A stretch of 27,520 nt of DNA from Chara braunii (taxonomy: Eukaryota; Streptophyta; Charophyceae; Charales; Characeae): contig BFEA01000153.1 of NCBI GenBank assembly GCA_003427395.1, positions 1,558,097 through 1,585,616 on the forward strand, written 5' to 3'. Under the pieces are notes generated by a model. It did not search any database and was not told the DNA's origin. It saw nothing but the letters and a program-made list of their open reading frames with translations. This document shows positions 18,500 to 27,352 of the stretch, in pieces; position 1 is the first letter of the stretch; each line of letters begins with the position of its first letter. A program made the translations under genes and the position numbers.

Positions 18500-19660
18500 T
18501 ATAAATGTACATGATTTGTCCATTTATGCATGTTAATCGCTGACGCCTGTCTTATCGAAGCGTTGATGAGAATTTTCGAATTTGCCATGGCAATAATCTC
18601 GCTGTTTTTTTTTGTTTTTTAAAGTGACCATAAGAACTTGCAAACGAATCTGGACAATTTGTGGATTTGTGCATATGAAATCTTGCAATTCCCATAGCCT
18701 TCATTACGGAAGTGCTGATAAGATTTTTTGAATCTGCCATGCTCGCAATCTTACCGTTTTTTTTTTTTTGTGACAATAAGAATTTCCGATTAAAAAAAAA
18801 TGATATGTATATATATCCTCACATAATACGAGAGGAACTCCTGGTCTTCAAAACCGCTTCCCTACAAGGCCACCAATGCACATGTGCATTGAGCAGCGGC
18901 TGCCCGCGGCCCCGTGTGTGAGACAAAAGGAACAAAGACATCTGTTTAAAAAAAAAAAAAAAAAAAAAAAAAATCTCAAACAATTCTGAGTGTGATCTGA
19001 AAACTCTGTTGAAAATTCGTCTTCAGATGTACGTGATTTCTTTATTTATGCATGTTAAATATTCGAATCGCTGAGGCATGTCTTATCGAAGTGTTGATGA
19101 GAATTTCCGAATTTGCCATGGCGATAATCTCAGCGGTTTTTTTTGTTTTTTTAAGTGACGATAAGAAGTTTCAAACCAATCTGCAGAATTTGTGGATTTG
19201 TGCATATCAAATCATGGAATTGCCATTGCCTTCGTTACGCAAGTCTTGATAAGAATTTTTGAATTTGTCATGCTGGCAATCTTACCGGCTTTTTTTTTTT
19301 TTGTGACAATAAGAATTTCCCATTTAAAAAAATAATATATATATATCGTCACAAACAGAACTGCCCGGTAAACCGTAGGCAGAGAGAGAGAAGAGGACAA
19401 CAAACGAGTATATATATCGTCAAATATATATATATCCTCACATAATACGAGAGGAATATATATCCTCACATAATACGAGAGGAATTCCCGGTCTTCAAAA
19501 CTGCTTCCCTACAAGGCCACCAATGCATTGAGCAGCAGCTGCCCGCGCCCCCCTATGTAAGACAAAAGGAACGGAGACATCTGTTTAAAAAAAAAAAAAA
19601 AAAAAAACTCTCAAACAATTCTCAGTCTGATCTGAAGACTCTGCTGAAAATTTGTCTTCA
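18500..19660 (+). repeat. Satellite-like tandem duplication, ~530-650 bp units built of ~145 bp subunits
   Basis: CTTATCGAAGYGTTGATGAG occurs near 18551 and 19082, and CCTCACATAATACGAGAGGAA near 18817 and 19463. Within each large unit a subunit of about 145 bp (GATRAGAATTTTCGAATTTG..., T-run, GTGACNATAAGAA) is present twice. A-runs follow CATCTGTTTAAAA at the end of both large units (18944 and 19580). AT dinucleotide runs occur at 19334-19350 and 19410-19435. I see no gene in it. Confidence 0.8.
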
Positions 19661-20807
19661 ACTGGCACGTAAACGCCTTTTTTTTCTCCCCTGAAAAAAA
19701 ACTGCCTCATTTGGCTCCCCATGTTCAATCAGTTCTCTTTTGTCAGTTCTCTCCATTGCACAATGGAGTATGTTTATGTCAACAATCTGCTTTTTCATTC
19801 GACTTCTCTCTATTTCCACGCTCTGACAATTAACTGTTGTCTCCCTTTTTTCCCCTTGCCATGTTTCTTGCTCTCAATCTCATTCCTCAGGTGGCCCTTC
19901 CCAATTCCATGTTCAGCATGCTCGCCACAAGCACGACCGTAGACAGAGGCATATTCACAGAATTTCGCCCCGCGTAAATGTTGCTCGGCTTTACACAACT
20001 ACGGTTATTCTCCACGACGCACCTGTGGATGTTGTCTCCCTCCGCGATCACACGCCTTGCACTCACTGCAATGCTGAAAAATGGCCGCATGAGCACGGAT
20101 GGAGCACACTCTGTTGTCGTCGTGGAGCTGTTTACCCCTCTCTGTGGCAATATCCTCCACAGGATACACCTGCACATGAAATTCTTCATCTTTGGCAATT
20201 AGATAATCGCCAGGGTCGCCTTCTCCACTCTCGTGCACGCCAGTTTAACAATGCACTTGCACTGGCCTCACAAATTGTCCGAAAAACACATCCTCCACAC
20301 GGACCTTGGCCTGGGATGCTAAGAATTGTTGGCCACCTCCATCAAAATTTGGGACCACTCTTGCCAGACCCGAATCAGCAACCCGCATTTGCACAATTGT
20401 ACATCTACGATCCTTTGGATGATAACGATGCAACAATTGTCCAGCTCGCAAGATTCGAACTGCCACCCGATATGCCACTGTCCACTATTGCTCAAATCAA
20501 ACACCTCCTCCAAAAGCTCCATCGCCTACTGCGCTCATGTAACCGTTGGGTACAATAATTTATTACCATTTCTGAAATGCCTCAACAAATGATCCAGGAG
20601 CGTCATATTGTAATCAATCCTGATGCCCGACCTGTTGACGAACACGATCGACATTATAACAGACCACAAGGTCTGCACGAGTTATGTTTATTGATGGCTG
20701 ATACACCTTCAACCCGAGAAATTGTTATACACCACCGTGGCGGCGGTGTTTTGCCTATTGCTGAAACAAATCGTGTGTTTGATCCATTGCTCTCCTCTTT
20801 CCCTCAG

Positions 20808-22185
20808 GCGAAGATGGGTGGAGCCCGGGCACAGACAACCCCGAGAATCCATCCATCACAGCTCGCAAACTCTATGCATTTCATCTCAATACCCGTAACA
20901 CTGAATGACCGACACTATTCCTTGCTTCGCGTCTCTTCCAAGAGTACATCTGCATGGCCTTTGCGAAAATTGAGAACGGCCGTTTGCTATACAATCGGCT
21001 CCATCAAACAGAAATTCGTGCTCACCTTTATCGAAATTTACACGACCACTTTATGCAATACGACAATGCACAAAATATCGGTCAACAAATAATTCTTCCT
21101 GCAACGTTTGCAGGCGGACCGCGTGATATGCATCGTTGTTACCAAGACTCTATGGCTGCAGTCCAAGAATTTGGACCACCTGATCTCTTCATCACAATCA
21201 CACGTAACTCACACTGCCCTGAAATACAAAATCATCTATTCGCCAACCAACAACCATCTGGTAGACCCAACCTCTTGGCACGTGTTTTCAAAGGCTACTT
21301 GCACCAACTCATTCATGACATACATAACACACACATCTTCGGTCCCACAGCCGCATACATATACATTATTGAATTCCGGAAACGGGGTCTGCCACACGCT
21401 CATTTAGTCGTCACATTCACAGAGCCACATAAAATTACTACACCTGAACAAATTGATTCTATTATTTCCGCATAAATTCCTGCAAATCCAACTCTTAGCG
21501 AACTGGTGTTGGCGCACATGATCCACAATCCATGCGGTGTACACAATATGCAAGCCCCATGTATGCGAGATGATCACTGTGCACACCATTCCCAAAAGAT
21601 TTCTCTGAACAGACTTCATGGGATGAAGATACAGGCTACCCGATTTATCGACGACATTCACCTGAACATGGCGGTCAGGTTGTAGTGCACAGTGACCATG
21701 AGCTCAACAATTCGTGGGTTGTCCCATATTGTCCTTTTCTCCTCCCACGATACCGATGTCACCTCAATGTTGAGGTGTGCGCTTCTACAGCCGCAGATCG
21801 ATACATGTTCAAATATATTATGAAAGGCCCCGATCATGCCATGGTCAGCGAAATGACATGCGCAAACGATGAAATTCAAAATTTTCAAGATATGCGATCA
21901 ATTGGTGCGGCTGAAGCATGCTGGCGTATTTTCGATTTCTCTATCTCTGAACGTTACCCCGCAGTTTCTGCTTTGCCTGTCTATACTGAAAATCGGCAAC
22001 GTGTCTACTTCCATCCCCGTCGAGCAGAACAAATAGCCCGAAATCCCGTGCCTGAAACCGAGCTTACTGCTTGGTTCAAATGGAATACAGCCAACCTCCA
22101 TCTTCCATACGAAACCAAACCACTATATAAAAATATGATACAAAGATTTCGATACGACAAAACACAAAAACGTTGGATCCTGTGA
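20808..22185 (+). pseudogene. Rep (HUH endonuclease) domain of RepHel
   Basis: Recognised by three conserved blocks. Motif 1 is FITITRN, after FGPPDL. The HUH-type metal motif is RGLPHAHLVV, with the two histidines at 21395-21403. The tyrosine motif is RYMFKYIMKG, whose two tyrosines (21802-21804 and 21814-21816) are four residues apart, as in Helitron Rep. The flanks also fit: EFRKRGLPHAH, MIHNPCG, WRIFDFSISERYPAVSALPVY. All catalytic residues survive, so the stops and shifts, not active-site changes, have disabled this domain. It joins the N-terminal part through SGEDGWSP after a frameshift. Confidence 0.92.
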
Positions 22186-24164
22186 CAACGCACATCGAAT
22201 ACAATCGGCCGAATACATACCATCCACCCGAATGCTGGCGACAGATTCTACCTCCGTATGCTTCTCCAGCCACCTCATTCACGTGGTGCTACATCCTTTG
22301 AGCATTTAAGAACTGTCGATGGTGTTATTCACCCGACATACCAATTGGCATGTCAAGCACTTGGTCTACTGAATGATAATACACAATTCGACGCAGTGCT
22401 TCAAGACGCAATATTCGTTTCATCATCACCTATGGTCTGTGACCTCTTCGTGCACATTCTCCTCCACTGCGGACCAGCTGATCCCAATGCCTTATTTGAA
22501 ACACATTGGGAACAAATGACAGATGATGTCATCCGGGATTTGCGAGGTGCCAATGTTCCTACTTCTCTGCTTAAAACACTCCTCCTCCTTGATATTGAAG
22601 ATCGTCTGCAAAAAGAAGCCAGAACACTTGAAGATGTTGGTATCATCCCTCCATTACCCGCTGACCGAAACGCGGCAGACGATCTCGTTGAAAGACCGTG
22701 TAGACAAAACATCCCTCGAGTTATTGACGATGAGATCTCCTACGATCAAGATAATCTCAAACATACACTCTCTATAAATGTGTCACTCCTTCGGTCATCT
22801 CAACACGCGATATTTCAACGAGTTGTCAATGCCCTTGATCATGATGAACCACTTTGCATTTTCGTTGATGCTCCAGCCGGCACAGGAAAAACATTTTTAT
22901 TCAACACAATCCTTGCCCACGTCCGACACCGGAACCGAGTGGCACTTGCGGTTGCATCAAGCAGCATTGCCGCAACACTTTTTGACGGCGGCCGCACTTA
23001 CCACTCTCGCTTCAAAGTTCCGCCTTTACCGACTGCAACGTCAACACTCGACATACCGAAACAATCAACACTCGCATATCTTATCCGAATGACTGTCATT
23101 CTTCTATGGGATGGGGCACTTATGACACACAAATTTCACTTTGAAGCACTCGACCGTACACTCCAAGACATTTGCTCTTCAAATATCCTTTTCAGCAGCA
23201 AAATTACGATTCTAGGTGGATACTTCTGACAAATTTTACCCGTCATCTTAAAAGGAACAAGCGCACAAACTGTCGACGCATGCATCAAATCATCATATTT
23301 GTGGCAGCATTTTCGAACTTTCCGTCTTTCGGAAAACATGCACTTCCTGACTCAAATTGACACTCCTGAAGGCCGTGAATATGCACTATGGCTCCTCACA
23401 CTCGGGAATGGAGAACTACAACCCCCGCCGCAAACACATTCTTCAACAATTGACCTTCCACCTCACCTATGTCTACACGGATCAATAACAGACCTCATCG
23501 CCTGGACTTCCCACAACTACAATCCAATTCTACAAACCATGAATGACTTGCAGAACGTCTCATCCTATCACCAAATAACAAAAATGTATCCGCGATCAAC
23601 TTCATTATCCTCGATCAATTTCCTAGTTCTTTCCTTACATCTCTCAGTGTTGATTCCCTTCTCCAAAACAAAGAATACCCCGACATTCCCATCGATACTC
23701 TAAACACAATTGACATCCCTTTCTTACCACCACACTTATTACGCATTAAAAAAGGTGCACCTACTATTCTTCTTCGAAATATTACAATCCGAAATAGTTT
23801 ATCCAACGACACACGTCTCATAGTCGACTCCATAACAAATAGCAGACTACTTCACGCTCACACACTTCCTTCACTTCGCCCCGTCCTTCTCCCACAAATT
23901 CTTCTTTCTATTGTTGACCAAACCACGCCTTTCCCTTGGCAACGCCGTCAATTCCCGATCCGCCCTGCATTTGCGATAACTATGAACAAATCACAAAGCC
24001 AATCGATCAAACATGCAGGTGTTGATCTCCAACAGCCTGCCTTTGCACACGGTCAACTCTATGTTGCTGCATCGCGTGTTGGCAATCCTGCACACATACG
24101 ATTCATGCTTCCCACTGCCACCCCCCAAACAACAAATGTCGTTTACAAAGAAATCTTATCATAA
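22186..24164 (+). pseudogene. PIF1-like helicase domain of RepHel
   Basis: Open for 323 codons from 22258. It contains Walker A APAGTGKT (22870-22893), then ASSSIAATLFDGGRTYHSRF, then the Walker B block LLWDGALMTHK, where the usual Asp-Glu is Asp-Gly (Gly codon 23113-23115). The GGDFRQ block reads GGYF followed by a TGA at 23227-23229, then QILPV. After a shift near 23550 the C-terminal part (23553-24164) is open: ILSPNNKNV, GAPTILLRN, FPWQRRQFPIRPAF, MNKSQSQS and HGQLYVAASRVGN. The loss of the catalytic Glu would by itself abolish ATP hydrolysis. Confidence 0.93.
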
Positions 24165-24208
24165 AATATAAACAACAAATGTCATATTCAAAAACATCCT
24201 ATCATTAA

Positions 24209-25303
24209 ATGTATCAACTCTCGATTTTGCCTCTCTTTTGTGGCACTTCGCTTCATGCAGGTACTTCCCAGCAACAAACTCCCACCAAGAGAGCAAGATC
24301 AATATCTTCCACTACTGTCTCTCATCCACAAATAACCCTTTCCTCGACATCTTCCACTACTATGTCTCATCCACAAACAACCCTCTCCCCTTCCCTTCCA
24401 TGCACTGATCCACAAACAAGTCTCTCCTCTTCTCTTCCATACACTGCAACCTCCGCACTATCCTGTCAACCACACACCGACACATCTGTTGAGTCTCCTG
24501 TTTCAACTCTTGCTCTCATACTCTTATCCACCTCATCTGCTGATGTCACCCAACACGTTTCCACATTCTCAGATATTCTATCTACTCAACCTCAAATTTC
24601 TGACCTCTCACACCTCGGATTGGATGATGACATCCTTGCACAAATACCTATTCCCCGATGGGATCAATGGCAAGAATTCGTGACAATCCACAATATCCAC
24701 CACATCACTAATCAAATTCTTTGGGAGGATTTTCTAAACACTGACCATGCCGCATATTCGCCTCACATGTACGACTACTTCACTCTCTACAAACAAAATC
24801 GCAAACAATTCGTCCGTCGTCCACCTCCTTCTCCCAACCCCAATATACGCTTCTCTCAAGACAAGACATTCCTCCTCACAATCCTTAACGAAGACTACAA
24901 TCACATTCGATCACCAACCATTTCACGCCCCCAATACCAATACGAACGCATTTCTACAACACATCGCTCGTGTTCTTTCATTGATTCATCACCACCACAA
25001 CAACGTCCATACTTACACCCACACTTCATCTCTGAAACAGACCCATCATGGTGGCGTCCTCTCCAACCTTGGGGACCCACACACGCCACTGCAATCGTTC
25101 ACGATGTCCTCATGACACAACATACACTCGCTATCTATACAATACCCCACGCACCACGCACATGGGAATATCTCAACGACCTCATCCTTCTCCACCACCA
25201 AGTTGCACAACAACCCCTCCATCCCTTCTCTACATATAGAGCAAATATCATTCGTCGTGCCATCTCATACCTCCAAGTGCAACCCCCGCCACCTCACTCC
25301 TAA
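24209..25303 (+). CDS. Intact 364-codon ORF of unknown function inside the Helitron
   Basis: Uninterrupted from ATG at 24209 to TAA at 25301-25303, 45 bases after RepHel ends and on the same strand. I recognise no known domain. The first 120 residues are Ser/Thr/Pro/Gln-rich and low complexity, with 15-residue repeats (SSTTVSHPQITLS type) and a small basic patch, TKRARS. From about residue 130 the sequence is more protein-like and aromatic-rich (PRWDQWQEFVTIHNIHHI, LWEDFLNTDHAAYSPHMYDY, WWRPLQPWGP, TWEYLNDLILLHHQ). TTCATGCAG at 24252-24260 resembles a splice acceptor, so the true start may be downstream of the ATG. It shares the G-poor composition of RepHel. It may be a Helitron accessory protein or a captured host fragment. 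Confidence 0.6.
   Translation: MYQLSILPLFCGTSLHAGTSQQQTPTKRARSISSTTVSHPQITLSSTSSTTMSHPQTTLSPSLPCTDPQTSLSSSLPYTATSALSCQPHTDTSVESPVSTLALILLSTSSADVTQHVSTFSDILSTQPQISDLSHLGLDDDILAQIPIPRWDQWQEFVTIHNIHHITNQILWEDFLNTDHAAYSPHMYDYFTLYKQNRKQFVRRPPPSPNPNIRFSQDKTFLLTILNEDYNHIRSPTISRPQYQYERISTTHRSCSFIDSSPPQQRPYLHPHFISETDPSWWRPLQPWGPTHATAIVHDVLMTQHTLAIYTIPHAPRTWEYLNDLILLHHQVAQQPLHPFSTYRANIIRRAISYLQVQPPPPHS
24305..24440 (+). repeat. 45-bp coding tandem repeat
   Basis: TCTTCCACTACT begins at 24305 and 24350. Each copy is followed by CTCATCCACAAAYAACCCT, with a more diverged third unit (GATCCACAAACAAGTCTCTC). The period is a multiple of three, so the reading frame of the 364-codon ORF is kept. Confidence 0.8.
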
Positions 25304-25770
25304 TACTGCTGCAATCTCATCAAAAGACAAGCCTCGTGCTCACATTCATGGAGAATTCGACATCAGCTACCTCTACAATCTACAACAAAGAAAAGAAGTT
25401 GTTGGAATCGATGCTGCTATGAGACAGAAGGACACAAAGACAAACAAAAAAATGGAGTTCTCCCCCAAGTGCAGCCCCCCCCACCTACCTCCTCATACTG
25501 CTGCAATCTGTTATCGTTCACGCTCTCTCCATCAACAGACAACAACTCTGCCACTCGTGGCACCATCAAAAGACGACGCTCGTGCTGACATTCATACAGC
25601 AATCGACATCCACCACCTCTGCAATCTACAACAACGCCATCAACATGCTGGGCGCTTCTGCTGCAATCGACAACAACACCATCAACATGTTGGACGCTTC
25701 TGCATCGGCCGCCACACTTCAAAAAACAGTTGGGGTAGACACTACTCTGAGACAGAAGCCGATAGACAGA
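25276..25770 (+). repeat. Diverged tandem duplication between the Helitron ORF and its 3' end
   Basis: GTGCARCCCCC...CACCT...ACTGCTGCAATCT begins near 25276 and 25470. CATCAAAAGACRASSCTCGTGCT also recurs (25317 and 25563). Inside the second unit a 39-42 bp block (CAACRCCATCAACATG, then GGACGCTTCTGC-like) is repeated. A 223-codon frame (25203-25874) spans both units and overlaps the end of the 364-codon ORF. Its peptide repeats TAAI...SKD...RA.IH...NLQQR, but I do not call it a gene. Confidence 0.75.
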
Positions 25771-25968
25771 AACGCACAAAGAGAGAAAGAACTGCAAAGA
25801 CGGCAAGAAAGATATGTTTGTGTGCGTCTCTCCTCTACCACGCTCATCTTTGCCGCATATGTCTACATCTGTGAGACGGAAAGCGCCGAACAGAAATGTG
25901 ACAAAAAAAAAAACGAAAAACGCCCCGACGCTCTCACAACAATATCCACCTACTCACCCCTCTCTTCA

Positions 25969-25997
25969 GCCGCAGCGTACTGCGGCAGGTCCACTTG
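25969..25997 (+). other. Helitron 3' hairpin and terminus
   Basis: GCCGCAG, loop CGTA, CTGCGGC forms a perfect 7-bp GC-rich stem (25969-25986). After AGGTCCA comes CTTG (25994-25997), then T. Hairpin position, GC content and the roughly 10-nt spacing match Helitron ends. The terminal tetranucleotide is CTTG in place of CTRR. Confidence 0.72.
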
Positions 25998-26079
25998 TTT
26001 TAATAAAAGTACGGACGGTACATGGTTTGCCAGGTAAACTTCATTTTGAGTGCGTAGGGTAGGTATGTATCCCGTTAGC

Positions 26080-26133
26080 TAGCTAAGTAGGTCCCTGCCT
26101 GACCTGCACCGAGTAGGTGTTGGGTTCAAAACC
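26080..26133 (+). repeat. tRNA-like A box/B box pair, possible SINE head
   Basis: TAGCTAAGTAGG (26080-26091) fits a Pol III A box and GGTTCAAAACC (26123-26133) a B box, 31 bases apart, as in tRNA genes. I see no good acceptor stem, A tail or flanking duplication, so this is at most a decayed SINE head. Confidence 0.4.
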
Positions 26134-26156
26134 TGACAGAGATGGTGGCTCCATTG

Positions 26157-26275
26157 TGTGAGGAATGAGCCCTCGCGGGGCCCTTATCCTTATCAGACAT
26201 GCACATGTTCTTGGCTGCGGGCCCCTAGAAAGCCCTGTGCACGCCCTAAGTGAAGGCGGGCCTGAATATCCACAA
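26157..26275 (+). repeat. LTR-like start, plus orientation
   Basis: The stretch begins TGTGAGG and contains CCCTCG, a GGGCCCTTATCCTTATCAG stretch and CGCCCTAAGTGAAGGCGGG. These occur in the same order as in the LTR-like start on the opposite strand at 27279, with about 30 extra bases here. It may be a related LTR fragment in inverted orientation. The length and the other end are not visible. Confidence 0.35.
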
Positions 26276-27179
26276 GACGCCCTTATGCAAGGAAAATGAG
26301 CAATTGCGAAATGACACATTTCAGAATGCAAAATCACATTGAAAGCCAGGAAGTCCGACACTGTCCACAAAGCAGAATTGCACTGATATTACACCAATGG
26401 AGAACCAAAACATTGAATCTGACTCTCAATGAGAACATACTCTCGCCATCACCAACATAAGTATCCAGGGCCCCTTTCCTACTTCGCGCTCGGCGCCCAG
26501 ACTACTATCACGCAGCTACTACTAGCCTACAAATTGACAATACCACTGTTGGCGACAGCAGCAAAACCGAAGTACATCAAGATGTCGCCCCTTGTAGACT
26601 ATCACCAAGCCCGGATACGTGCCCTCACATCATCATCCTCATCTCTCTCTCTTTCTCTCTCCCTCGTCTTCTCTTCCCACGTCTCCTTCCCATACATGAA
26701 GACCACCACCACCTGCTGACCATCCAAGCCCGAAGCCCGCTTATGGCTTTGCCATCAGCAACGCCCTGTTCCCTCACGACGCCCGTGTGCACCCACGCGC
26801 TTGCACTAGCGCAGCTTGCGGCCCACGAGCCAATGCTCCAGCAGTGCTGCGCCCGCAAACGCAAGTGCCCGAATGCCTTCACTGGCGCCCAGCCCTTTCC
26901 TATATGATAAGTGGTGGGTGCTTTGCCTTGCTCCGTCACGTGAGACCAAATTTCCAGTAGCTTTAGTCTCGGCCAACGTGTCTGCGCCCAGGCCCGTTCA
27001 GACAGTGGCCTGGGACCGAATTGGTTAGGCATGCCCAACCAGCCAGGCACGAACGTGCGATGTCCCCTGCTTTGGCCACTTTGAAAATGGCCTAGAAGGG
27101 TAACAAATATTTCCCATTCTCTCGTGCAGGGCGTGTGTAACCAACTGGCGAGTGACAATTGTCTGGGGCCGACCAAGAT

Positions 27180-27279
27180 TTGCAAAAATTGACGAGTTCA
27201 GAGCCCCGCCTTCACCTAGGGCGGGCACATACCTGATGCAGGGCCTTATACGGTTATGCCGAGGGATCAAACCCTCACA
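27180..27279 (-). promoter_or_regulatory. Putative 3' LTR start with TATA-like box
   Basis: On the minus strand the sequence TGTGAGGGTTTGATCCCTCG begins right after a polypurine tract, the expected place for a 3' LTR. CCGTATAAGG (27244-27253) would serve as a TATA box, followed by a hairpin-capable CCCGCC...GGCGGG element. The far end of the LTR is not recognisable. Confidence 0.5.
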
Positions 27280-27293
27280 CTCCCTCCTCCTTC
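27280..27293 (-). other. Polypurine tract of the right-edge gypsy element
   Basis: The minus strand reads GAAGGAGGAGGGAG immediately before TGTGAGGG. It lies 60 bases downstream of the integrase stop codon. Such tracts prime plus-strand DNA synthesis in LTR retroelements. Confidence 0.6.
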
Positions 27294-27352
27294 ACTTCAA
27301 TAGTCCTTTAAGAAGTCGTTACACAGCAAGCTGCTTCCCTTTCAAATCGTGT

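Larger units (their letters stand above)
19827..24164 (+). pseudogene. Helitron Rep-helicase (RepHel), degenerate
   Basis: About 1,430 codons' worth of plus-strand sequence encodes the Helitron transposase, a HUH nuclease fused to a PIF1-family helicase. It nicks DNA and unwinds it during rolling-circle transposition in the nucleus. The frame opens at 19827 with no in-frame ATG. A pyrimidine tract and CAG at 19888-19890 could be a splice acceptor. The N-terminal part has a Cys pair, CTHC (20058-20069), and later CC, a likely zinc-binding region, and FAQLYIYD. I count TAA 20556, a frameshift near 20808, TGA near 20902, TAA near 21473, a frameshift near 21575, TGA 22183, TGA 23227 and a frameshift near 23550. 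Between these points the protein reads clearly. Confidence 0.92.
16526..25997 (+). mobile_element. Helitron (rolling-circle transposon), ~9.5 kb, with degenerate Rep-helicase
   Basis: The 5' end is TCTCTATACTACTAA, the TC-type start typical of Helitrons, with host A immediately before it. Inside is a plus-strand Rep-helicase gene (about 19.83-24.16 kb) and an intact downstream ORF. The 3' end has a perfect 7-bp stem hairpin (25969-25986), then 7 nt, then CTTG and a host T. Canonical elements end in CTRR; CTTG differs at one position. An A/T target without duplication matches Helitron behaviour. The first 3.3 kb is repeat-rich filler. Copy-specific decay of the Rep-helicase gene means this copy is probably not autonomous. 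Confidence 0.8.
25998..27179. other. Right flank of the Helitron, repeat-like, no supportable gene
   Basis: A 186-codon minus-strand frame (26625-27185) has no known motif and ends in Arg/Glu low complexity antisense to a CT-rich tract (26641-26670), so I do not call it. Part of the stretch probably belongs to the LTR of the minus-strand gypsy element ending at 27353, and part to the tRNA-like and LTR-like pieces described separately. Confidence 0.45.

Noticed and set aside
18500-19660. A CRISPR-like array
   Set aside because: Repeats are long, diverged and contiguous with no regular short repeat-spacer pattern, and the context is eukaryotic.
26625-27185. 186-codon minus-strand frame
   Set aside because: No known motif, an Arg/Glu low-complexity end, and it overlaps DNA that is probably LTR.
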